Of a stretch of 40,033 nt of DNA, positions 23,789 through 31,657 are shown one piece after another. A model generated the notes under the pieces. That model saw nothing but the letters and a program-made list of their open reading frames with translations, searched no databases and was not told the origin of the DNA. The position numbers and the translations under genes were made by a program. The first letter of the stretch is position 1. Every line of letters starts with the position of its first letter. This stretch comes from Gemmatimonadaceae bacterium. GTDB taxonomy: Bacteria; Latescibacterota; UBA2968; UBA8231. Where the stretch lies: contig PBSR01000001.1 of assembly GCA_002726335.1 (NCBI GenBank), positions 1-40,033 of the forward strand. The letters run 5' to 3'.

Positions 23789-26700
23789 ATGATGACTGCT
23801 GTGCGGCGGTCCCTGTTTCTGTTGCTGGTCACGACGACCTGTGCCCTGGCGCAGGACCTGCCTGAGTACACCTGTCTCAAGGCTACGCAGCCCATCGTTA
23901 TCGACGGCGTGGCCGACGAGGCCGCCTGGCGACTCGCCGATCCGATGGCGTTGGTGGACGTGCGCTTCATCGAAGACGCCCGCCCCCACAGCCGGCCTAC
24001 CGAGGCGCGCATGCTCTGGGATGACGACAACCTCTACGTGCTGTTCGTCGCCACCGATCCCGATGTCTGGTCGAGCCTGTCGGCGCGGGACGACCCGCTA
24101 TGGGATGAGGAGGTCGTCGAGATCTTCTTCGACCCCACGGGAGAGGGCCAGAGGTACGCCGAGATCGAAGTCAACTCTCTCAACACGATCGTCGATCTGC
24201 TCGTGACCCGGATTCCTGAACGCAAATCGTTCTTCGAGTGGAGCCCCGCTCTCCAGTCTGCCGTCACGGTGGACGGATCTCTGAACGATGCCTCTGACGC
24301 GGATCGACGGTGGGTGACGGAGATCGCCATCCCCTGGGCCGCCCTGCGATCAGACCTGCTCGACGTGGCCGGTGGTCAATCGCTGCCGCCGAGGGATGGT
24401 GACGTCTGGCGCTTCAACTTCTATCGTTACGAGCGGATCCGCGATGGCGGTATGGAAGTCGATATCGAATACAGCGCCTGGTCGCCAACGGGCGAGGTCA
24501 ATTTCCACATGCCCGAGCGTTTTGGACGGGTCGCATTCCGGGCGGCACAGTCGGCGGACGACCTGTATCCATCGGGGTCGCTGGTGCCGGCTTTCGACCT
24601 GGGGCTGCAAAAGGTGGAGATCACCGTGCCCGACAAGTTTCGCGACGAGGTGACAGAGGGCCTGACTCTCAATCTCCCCCCCGGCTTCTCGGCCAGCGTG
24701 TTCGCCGCCGGCCGCATGCGTCGGCCTCGGTTCATGGCCTTCGACGACGCTGGCGTCATGCACCTGGCCGACCTGCTGCAGAACCAGATCATCGCCCTGC
24801 CTGACCGGGACATGGACGGCGTCGCCGACAGCCATATCATCGCCGCCGAGGATTTCCGGTATCCTCACAGTCTGGCGTTCTATGGCGGTGATCTGTACGT
24901 GGCCGACACGCACCAGGTCGTGCGCCTGCGCGACCGCGATGATGACCTCGTCTATGAGGAGCGTGAGGTCTTTATCGATGACATCCCCTCGGAGGCCTGG
25001 CACACGACGCGCACCATCGTCTTCGACGAGCGTGATGGGAAGATCTACATCGGTGTGGGTTCACCGTGCGACCTGTGTCGCCCGCAGTCACCCGTGGCCG
25101 GCGGCAGTGCGGATCCCCTGCCACCCAGTCCGGAGTGGGGGAGCATTCTCGAGTTCAACATCGACGGCACGGGAAGACGTGTCTTCGCCACCGGCATCCG
25201 CAACGCCGTCGGCCTGACTCTCCATCCGATCACCAACGAACTATGGGGGGATCACAACGGCCATGATCAGGAGGGTCGCGCCAGACCGCCCGAATGGATC
25301 GACATCATCCGCGACGGCGACTTCATGGGGTATCCCTTCGTCCACGGGCATCAGGTCTGGAACGACTTCAGCATTCCTCGCTATCAGCGCATGCTGCCGA
25401 TCACGCGTGAAGACAGCCTGCTCGCCCAGCGCCAGAAACGACCTGTAGCCCAGGTGCCGGCTCACTACGCGCCCATGGGTCTCCATTTCTACACACACGA
25501 TCAGTTCCCAGAGCGTTACAAGAACATGGGATTCGTCGCCTTCCGTGCCGGCAAAGCGAAGCTGTCGTCACATCCGGGCTACATGGTGGCGGCTCTGTTC
25601 AGCGAGCCAGACGGGTCGAGTGCGCGCATGGCGCCTTTCATCACCGGGTTCCAGACGGGCACGACACAGGATGATGTCTGGGGATTCCCCGTCGGTCTGA
25701 TGACCGACGCCGAGGGAAGCCTGTTCGTGACCTCCGACGCACGCAACCAGATGGTCCTGAAGATCACCCACAGTCCGCTGAGTGGTTTCTGGGAGCACGA
25801 CCTGCCGAAGATGGCCGACGTCGGCAGCTCTCTGGCTCTGTCGCTGACCGTACATGTGGAACGTGTCGTCGACAATGGCGGGCCGGCGCGGGTCCGGGCG
25901 GACCTGAGCGAGTTGGGGGGACCATCGGACCTGGTATTGGAGGCCGTGGATGAGCGGACCTTCCGCCTCGACACACAGATTCAGCTCGACGTACCGAGCG
26001 GTGTCTACCGGCTGCGGGCCTTCATCGAGCAAACGGAAGGTGACACACCTCTCACCGTGCAGCTGTCGACGAGTATCTCCGTGTTGCCCCGGGGAGATTT
26101 CGTCCTGCTCGACGACAGTCTCACCGACGGCTGGCAGGCTGACAACAGCGGGGCGGTTCTCCTTCAGCTCAGCGCCGGAGACCTGGTACGGACCGGTGAA
26201 GCCGCCGCCGAGCTCCGGGTGGAGCCGACGGCCGCCGGGGTACCATGGGAGATGGCCCTGCTCCCGGAGACGCCCTTCACGCCCGCAGGGCTGGCGACGC
26301 TCTACTTCTCTTTCCATCCAGGCGACCTGGCGTTACCGCTGGACGGAGAGAGCGGAATCTCGGTCGTCGTCAACGGCCGCACCGTCGACCTGTCAGCGAA
26401 CTATGTCGATCTGTCGCAGCGCCGCTGGCAGGATGTTGAGATTCCCTTGTCCGCCTTTGACCTGCGCAGCGACCCGGTAAACAAGATCCTCTTCACCGGC
26501 GACATTTCCGGCACCTTCTTCCTCGACGATCTGCGCTTCCGTCTCGACCGGGACAGATCCCCCATCGATGCCATCTGGGAGCACGGTCTGCTCGACGCTG
26601 TTACCGAGGGTAGTGAGTTGGACGTAGCTGCTACGGTCCACGTCACCCGTTTCGACGCTGGCGCTGTTGTGCGAGTCACGGCGGATCTGAGTGATCTCGG

Positions 26701-27706
26701 CGGCCCGGTGGCGATGCCTCTGACCCGTGTAGATGACGACACCTTCCGCCTCGAGGCAGACCTGGATCTGGATGGCGTGCCCAACGGTGAGTACCGCTTC
26801 CGGGTGCGGATCGAGCAGGTGACCCCGAGGGGCCGCCAGTGGATCGTCCTGTCCCACATGATCACCGTCCTGCCCCAGGATCTCCACATCTTCGACGAAG
26901 GCCTGGCGGCAGGCTGGGAGGTGGCCGGTGAACGTGGCGCTGAAGTGCTCGGCTCGAGGGCAGATGGACCAGTCTACAACGGCAGCGACGCACTGGCGTT
27001 GAGCGTGGAACCCGAGAATTTCTTCACCAACTGGTCGGTGGGACTGCAGCCCCCGTCGACGATCGAACGCCTCGGTTTTGCCGGGCTCCGTTTCGCCTTC
27101 CATCCCGGAGACACCGAAGCGCCGGCCGTGCCGAGCCTGGTTCTGTACATCGGGGACCGCTCCTTCGATCTGCTGCGTCACGATCTTCCGCTGATCGATC
27201 CAGAGCGGCGGGAATGGCAGGTCGTGGAGGTCTCATTCGACGATTTTGTGATCGACAGTGTCTACAATGACGGTCTGACTCTCGAGATCGGAGAGGTCTC
27301 ATCGATCCGCGTGGAGGGCAACCTGAGCGGTACCGCCTACCTTGACGATGTGCGGCTGGTGACGGGAATTCCGTCAGCGCCACCACTGCAGACGGCCGTG
27401 CTGGAGACCGAGGACGAGGCGACGCCCGTTCAGTTCGCCCTGGGGCCGAGTTACCCGAACCCGTTCAATGCCGAGACTGTGATCCTCTTTGCCCTGCCCG
27501 AGGCGGGCGTGGCGAGAGTAGCGGTCTACAACCTGGCCGGTCAGCGGGTGGTGGACCTGTTGAAGGAGCAGCTGGGCACCGGGACGCACCGGGCACACTG
27601 GGACGGCCGCGACGAATCAGGAGGTCCCCTCGCCTCGGGAACCTACGTCGTTCACCTCACCATGGGCCGCCTCGAGGCGACGGAGAAAGTCCTGCTGCTG
27701 CGCTGA
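23789..27706 (+). CDS. Giant secreted CBM9 / propeller / FlgD-like protein
   Basis: This 1305-residue protein starts at the ATG at 23789; 23765 is an alternative start. The signal peptide ends TTCALAQ at about residue 22. A CBM9-like module occupies about 30-250, with QPIVIDGVADEAAWRLAD, DDDNLYVLFVATD and DEEVVEIFFDP. A propeller of the L-sorbosone dehydrogenase type lies at about 270-665, very close to the protein at 10598, including GVGSPCDLC (C427, C430), WHTTRTIVFDERDGKIYIG and EWIDIIRDGDFMGYPF. Two tandem copies of an Ig-like plus jelly-roll unit then follow (about 666-920 and 921-1192), where the paralogue has one. The C-terminus (1215-1305) has SYPNPFNAET, VYNLAGQRVVDL and LASGTYVVHLTM, ending VLLLR. 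CBM9 suggests binding to glycan ends or extracellular use of plant or algal polysaccharide. It is 62 bp after the cassette, on the same strand. Confidence 0.86.
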   Translation: MMTAVRRSLFLLLVTTTCALAQDLPEYTCLKATQPIVIDGVADEAAWRLADPMALVDVRFIEDARPHSRPTEARMLWDDDNLYVLFVATDPDVWSSLSARDDPLWDEEVVEIFFDPTGEGQRYAEIEVNSLNTIVDLLVTRIPERKSFFEWSPALQSAVTVDGSLNDASDADRRWVTEIAIPWAALRSDLLDVAGGQSLPPRDGDVWRFNFYRYERIRDGGMEVDIEYSAWSPTGEVNFHMPERFGRVAFRAAQSADDLYPSGSLVPAFDLGLQKVEITVPDKFRDEVTEGLTLNLPPGFSASVFAAGRMRRPRFMAFDDAGVMHLADLLQNQIIALPDRDMDGVADSHIIAAEDFRYPHSLAFYGGDLYVADTHQVVRLRDRDDDLVYEEREVFIDDIPSEAWHTTRTIVFDERDGKIYIGVGSPCDLCRPQSPVAGGSADPLPPSPEWGSILEFNIDGTGRRVFATGIRNAVGLTLHPITNELWGDHNGHDQEGRARPPEWIDIIRDGDFMGYPFVHGHQVWNDFSIPRYQRMLPITREDSLLAQRQKRPVAQVPAHYAPMGLHFYTHDQFPERYKNMGFVAFRAGKAKLSSHPGYMVAALFSEPDGSSARMAPFITGFQTGTTQDDVWGFPVGLMTDAEGSLFVTSDARNQMVLKITHSPLSGFWEHDLPKMADVGSSLALSLTVHVERVVDNGGPARVRADLSELGGPSDLVLEAVDERTFRLDTQIQLDVPSGVYRLRAFIEQTEGDTPLTVQLSTSISVLPRGDFVLLDDSLTDGWQADNSGAVLLQLSAGDLVRTGEAAAELRVEPTAAGVPWEMALLPETPFTPAGLATLYFSFHPGDLALPLDGESGISVVVNGRTVDLSANYVDLSQRRWQDVEIPLSAFDLRSDPVNKILFTGDISGTFFLDDLRFRLDRDRSPIDAIWEHGLLDAVTEGSELDVAATVHVTRFDAGAVVRVTADLSDLGGPVAMPLTRVDDDTFRLEADLDLDGVPNGEYRFRVRIEQVTPRGRQWIVLSHMITVLPQDLHIFDEGLAAGWEVAGERGAEVLGSRADGPVYNGSDALALSVEPENFFTNWSVGLQPPSTIERLGFAGLRFAFHPGDTEAPAVPSLVLYIGDRSFDLLRHDLPLIDPERREWQVVEVSFDDFVIDSVYNDGLTLEIGEVSSIRVEGNLSGTAYLDDVRLVTGIPSAPPLQTAVLETEDEATPVQFALGPSYPNPFNAETVILFALPEAGVARVAVYNLAGQRVVDLLKEQLGTGTHRAHWDGRDESGGPLASGTYVVHLTMGRLEATEKVLLLR

Positions 27707-27709
27707 GAA

Positions 27710-27724
27710 GAGATCACCGATCTC
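27710..27724. terminator. Short hairpin spanning convergent gene ends
   Basis: GAGATC-ACC-GATCTC is a perfect 6-bp stem with a 3-base loop, placed where two convergent genes end 7 bp apart. It contains the stop codon of the minus-strand gene. No U-tract follows in either direction, so it may be a weak bidirectional terminator or an RNA 3'-end protector. Confidence 0.35.
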
Positions 27725-30149
27725 CGGGGCCGGCCCCCTCGAGGCGGTCGGCCAGGCGCACTTCAGCCCACTGCAGGACGTGACCGTTGCGCAGGGCCTT
27801 GGCCACCTCCTTGGTGATGGTGCGAGTGCCGTGGTCAAAGACGCGCTCCTCGGCCGTCGACGGAATGCGCATCTGCAGGTAGTGCCGGCCTTTGCGCAGG
27901 TAGGTGGGCTCCTCCTTCACCACCGCCAGATATCCCCAGTAGTCGCTGAAGAAGATTCCCAGTTCCCGCCCGAACTGCCACCGCTCGCGATCCGCTTCGT
28001 CCACCTCGTGCACGGCAGCCTCGATGTATTCGAGGATCTCCGGGTTCTGGGTCCAACGGTGCAGGCCGATCAGTCCGTGGGTGCAGTAGAACATCTGCAG
28101 ACCAAACTCGCCTGTGCCGAAGCCGACCCCGTCCCGCTGCCAGCGCGGTTCGAGGTGTTTGTTCCAGCAGACCAGGGCCCAGTCCAGATACTTGCTGTCC
28201 CCCGTCAACTCGTAGGCGGTGACCAGGTTGAGGATCGACCAGCCGCTGGCGCGCGGTTGCTGGTCGATCCCGGTCTGACCAGACTCCAGGCGTTCGATCA
28301 GGCGGGCATAGATGCCGACGTCGCAGTTTCGCAATGCCGCTTCTCTGGCCATGGAATCGCCCGTGAGCAGGTGGTAGGAGACGAGCCCGGCGATCCAGTT
28401 GTGTGTCGGGATGGGGGAGGTGTGGCCATCCTGGTTGCCGCCGTGAATGTCCGCCCGGTTCATCTCGAAGGGGCTCAACCCGCGATACGCAATGTGGTCT
28501 CGATCCGACCAGCGCTGATCGACATCCATACGATGGCGGGCCATCTCGTCACCCACGTCAAAGAAGAAACGATCGCGGAGTCTGACGTAGTCGAGCATGG
28601 CGATCCAGGTCCAGTCGTAGTGCAGGGAGCTGGGCCCACGGCCACGCGCGCTGTCCCAGTTGAGGTCACCGAAGTCCATCCAGCCGAACCAGTACCCGTG
28701 ACGCGTACCCCGGCGAGCTTCGTGGATCGACGCGCGCGCTTGCGGATCGAAGACGTTGCGCGCCCAGGCGTCCTGTCCTGCGAGGGCCGACGCCGCAGCG
28801 GGATCGTCGGGGACGAAGCCCCCCTCGGCAAAGAGTCCGAAGGCTTCGGTTGCAGCGAAGTGCCCCGCGCTGGCCAGGGCCATCAGGGGCTCCTCGAGAG
28901 TGGCCGAGCTCTGTAACACGGTACGCCCGGAGCGCAGATCCAAGAGGATCTCGTGGGACTTCTGCGTGCCCCCCGGCAGGTGGTATGTGGTGGGCCGACG
29001 TGGTCCTTCGTCGATGGCGCCTCGACTGCTTCCGGTGCGGGGCCACTCGCCGAACCGCGGCCACAACCACAGCGAGAGGCGCCGGTCCTGCAGAGAGATG
29101 GCTTTCTCGTAATTCTGCCAGAAGCGACGCACGCCGACGGTGAGCGATGTCGAGCCTGCACGGATTCGTGTTACGCCGGAAGTATGGTGGCCCGTGGCCA
29201 GGGCTTCACCGTTGTGCTCGACTGCGAAGTGCATGGAGTCGAAGTCGGGAGATTCGCCGTACTGGGCAATCCGCCATTCGTCGCCCAACGCCACGCGGCC
29301 TTCGACCCCGGCGCTGACAACGCTGATGGCATCGCCCTGCAGCAACGGTTCCAGGTCGAGATCGAGCGCGACGCCGTCGAAAGCGAACCATTCGCTCTGG
29401 GCCTGCGGCAGGTTGTAGCCGTACGCACCGCTGTTGCGCAGCCAAAAACGGATCTTCACCAGCTCCTGGCCGGCATACATCGTGATGGAGCAGATATACT
29501 CTAGACGCCCTTCGTTGACGGCGGCAAAGCGGCCGGTGGCCTTGATCACCGCGCGTAGCGGGCCGCTCTCCTCGATCGTGATGGACTCCGGCGGCAGTGC
29601 CCCGATCGACATGGGGGTACCCTCTGCGGGGAAGACCCGCACGTCGGACGACGGCCCGACAATGGCCCGGCCGTGCACGCTCAGGCCGGACAGGAGTGAG
29701 AACTTCGTCCTGGAGACAGACAGGTTGATGACACCGTTGTCGAGCTCTACCGCACCGTCCTTACCCATGACCACGACCGGGTTGGCGTGACTCGCTGACT
29801 CGCTGACATCGCTCAGGATATAGACCGCGCGTCCCAATGGCTCTACATCGGCCTGGAAATCTATGAGCACCCATTTACAGCTGCCGTCAGGCCAGGAGCT
29901 GAGTCGTCGGAACTGGGTCGGAACCGGTTCGCCAGACGGAGAATGAAGACTCAACTGCTGCGCATCCTGTACACTGCCACGATGTAGAGGCACGCCGGTG
30001 GTGACAGGTTCATCCCAACGTTCGACGCCAGCACTCTCGTCCAGGTAGAGGGGGATTTCCAGTGCGCTCGTCTCCGTGGCAAGACCGCAGGATAGCCCTG
30101 CCATCAGGCTCGACAGAAGCCACTTGTATTCACGCTTTCTCACTGGCAC
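27714..30149 (-). CDS. Exported PL26/YetA-like exo-rhamnogalacturonan lyase family protein
   Basis: This 811-residue protein has an N-terminal signal peptide ending TETSALE at about residue 31. Residues 32-190 match the beta-rich first domain of the PcRGLX/YetA (PL26) family, with VTTGVPLHRGSVQDAQQLSL, VPTQFRRLSSWPDGSCKWV and LIDF. A second beta domain runs to about 390 and includes GVRRFWQNYEKAI and LSLWLWPRFGEWP. The rest, to about 790, is an alpha-helical toroid with GYWFGWMDFGDLNWDS, HYDWTWIAMLDY and PTHNWIAGLVSYHLLTGD. Family members remove unsaturated galacturonate-rhamnose units from rhamnogalacturonan; activity on another acidic glycan is possible. The GTG at 30149 is taken as start, but a GTG at 30143 with a slightly better upstream purine run is equally plausible. 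It is divergent from the transglutaminase-like gene, with 137 bp between. Confidence 0.75.
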   Translation of the reverse strand: MPVRKREYKWLLSSLMAGLSCGLATETSALEIPLYLDESAGVERWDEPVTTGVPLHRGSVQDAQQLSLHSPSGEPVPTQFRRLSSWPDGSCKWVLIDFQADVEPLGRAVYILSDVSESASHANPVVVMGKDGAVELDNGVINLSVSRTKFSLLSGLSVHGRAIVGPSSDVRVFPAEGTPMSIGALPPESITIEESGPLRAVIKATGRFAAVNEGRLEYICSITMYAGQELVKIRFWLRNSGAYGYNLPQAQSEWFAFDGVALDLDLEPLLQGDAISVVSAGVEGRVALGDEWRIAQYGESPDFDSMHFAVEHNGEALATGHHTSGVTRIRAGSTSLTVGVRRFWQNYEKAISLQDRRLSLWLWPRFGEWPRTGSSRGAIDEGPRRPTTYHLPGGTQKSHEILLDLRSGRTVLQSSATLEEPLMALASAGHFAATEAFGLFAEGGFVPDDPAAASALAGQDAWARNVFDPQARASIHEARRGTRHGYWFGWMDFGDLNWDSARGRGPSSLHYDWTWIAMLDYVRLRDRFFFDVGDEMARHRMDVDQRWSDRDHIAYRGLSPFEMNRADIHGGNQDGHTSPIPTHNWIAGLVSYHLLTGDSMAREAALRNCDVGIYARLIERLESGQTGIDQQPRASGWSILNLVTAYELTGDSKYLDWALVCWNKHLEPRWQRDGVGFGTGEFGLQMFYCTHGLIGLHRWTQNPEILEYIEAAVHEVDEADRERWQFGRELGIFFSDYWGYLAVVKEEPTYLRKGRHYLQMRIPSTAEERVFDHGTRTITKEVAKALRNGHVLQWAEVRLADRLEGAGPGDR

Positions 30150-30192
30150 ACTCTCTTGACCCCATACCGGCCGGGGCGCTTACTCTGTTCGC

Positions 30193-30204
30193 CTGCCCTG
30201 GCAG
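30193..30204. promoter_or_regulatory. Small dyad in divergent region
   Basis: CTGCC-CT-GGCAG is a perfect inverted repeat between the PL26-like gene and the transglutaminase-like gene. A possible TTGACC (30156-30161) lies upstream of it on the plus strand. This is a weak candidate for an operator or promoter region. Confidence 0.2.
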
Positions 30205-30286
30205 TGTGTACCGCCAGTTTCCGCAGAACAACAACGCGAAACGGAATAATCCACGCCAGCAGAATGGGGAGCTGACGGCGATCGGC

Positions 30287-31657
30287 ATGACACAAGGTCC
30301 GCGCGGCAACAAGCTGACGATCGACGGCCAGGTTGATACCAGCACCGTAGCTAGCATTGTGGGAGATGTTCTCGGCCAGTTGCCCGCTCAAGCGGATACT
30401 GAGATCCGTGTCCTGGCGCTCTACCACTGGGTGCGGGAGGCGCTTTTCATCTATCCCAGCTGCCCCGATGATCTCTGTGAGGATTTCAACAAGGCCCTAC
30501 GGCAGATCAACTGGTGGGGCTACGGCCTGTGCGGCACGCAGAGCAAGGTGTTCGGCATGCTGGTGGCCCACGCTCTGGGTCGCGAGAACGTGCGACTTCT
30601 GGGCACACACGAGCGGGAGACGGGTAACTGGAAGATGCGCGAACGCGGCTACCGCGTCTTCAAATGGTCGGGTCTGGCGCGGGACAACGAACCCGACAGC
30701 CCCGATGGCCACAGCACCCTCGAGATCTTCTGGGACGGCGCCTGGCACCTGCTCGACGTGATGGTGGGCTTCTACCGCCGGCACCCGGACGGCACGATCG
30801 CCTCGTTGCAGGATCTACTCGACGATGTGGACCTGGCCGCTCAGCCCGTGGGCGACCCCGAAGGCGATATGCCTTTCGGCGATGAACGGGAGGTGTTCAC
30901 GGCGACGACCGTCTCCTTCCGATCTGTCACCTTCAACTCCTGGCCCGGAGAGGGCCTGCCCCTCCTGCTGCGTCCGGGTGAGTCCTTCACCTGGTTGGCA
31001 GAGCCCATCGCAGGCGCCTACTACCTGCACCCGAAGATTCGCGAGCGCTTCGGCGACGAGGCCCTGGAGCCCGGTCCACGGGGCCATCGCCCCGATCGTG
31101 CTACGCGGCGTTACGGCAATGGTGAGCACCGGTGGGTGACGACCTTGCACCCGCGTGCTGAAGATCCCTTCTGGTGCACCGAGACCGGTGACTGGCACCT
31201 GACCGTCGAGCTGCCCTATCCGATCATCACCATCGAGTGGCGGATGGAGGAAGGGGCCAACGGCTTTCTGCTCCCTCATGCCGAGCACGATGATAGACTC
31301 CTGCCGATCCAGGCGACGGGCCAACAGACGACGCCGAAGGAACAGCCACCAAGTCGCAGGTACCGACTCATCCTCCGCAGTCCGGGCCGGGCCACCGAGA
31401 CGGGCCCGAAGCCACTCGTCGTCGAGTTGAAGTCCATCGTGCAGCTCAACCCCCAGGTCGTACCCCGGCTGCTGCCGGGTCACAACCGGATCCAACTGCG
31501 CGGGTCCGCCGGCGACGATCTGCAGGCACGATTTCGTTACCGCATCGGCGACGGCTGGCAGGAAAACGACTGCATCGGCGTCGGCCCCCACGATGTCGCC
31601 ATCGACGGCGATCCGGAATCACAACAACTGACACTGAGCAACGGAGAACCGCCATGA
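30287..31657 (+). CDS. Transglutaminase-fold protein coupled to DUF4091 gene
   Basis: This 456-residue protein has no signal peptide. The transglutaminase core has Cys82 in GYGLCGTQSKVFGMLVAHAL, His142 in GHSTLEIFWDGAWHLLD and Asp157 at the end of that strand: the Cys-His-Asp triad in the usual order and spacing. The C-terminal 250 residues are beta-rich, with LPYPIITIEWRMEEGANGF. The ATG at 30287 was chosen because the open frame upstream overlaps the divergent lyase gene and reads as non-coding. No good ribosome-binding site is visible, so the start is uncertain. Such bacterial proteins may be proteases, peptide N-glycanase-like amidases or inactive scaffolds. Its stop overlaps the DUF4091 start (ATGA), which suggests the two proteins act together on a glycan or glycopeptide. 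Confidence 0.75.
   Translation: MTQGPRGNKLTIDGQVDTSTVASIVGDVLGQLPAQADTEIRVLALYHWVREALFIYPSCPDDLCEDFNKALRQINWWGYGLCGTQSKVFGMLVAHALGRENVRLLGTHERETGNWKMRERGYRVFKWSGLARDNEPDSPDGHSTLEIFWDGAWHLLDVMVGFYRRHPDGTIASLQDLLDDVDLAAQPVGDPEGDMPFGDEREVFTATTVSFRSVTFNSWPGEGLPLLLRPGESFTWLAEPIAGAYYLHPKIRERFGDEALEPGPRGHRPDRATRRYGNGEHRWVTTLHPRAEDPFWCTETGDWHLTVELPYPIITIEWRMEEGANGFLLPHAEHDDRLLPIQATGQQTTPKEQPPSRRYRLILRSPGRATETGPKPLVVELKSIVQLNPQVVPRLLPGHNRIQLRGSAGDDLQARFRYRIGDGWQENDCIGVGPHDVAIDGDPESQQLTLSNGEPP

Noticed and set aside
30062..30286. Upstream extension of the transglutaminase-like protein
   Set aside because: It overlaps the start of the divergent lyase gene on the opposite strand and has no homology-like sequence; the ATG at 30287 gives a compact start.
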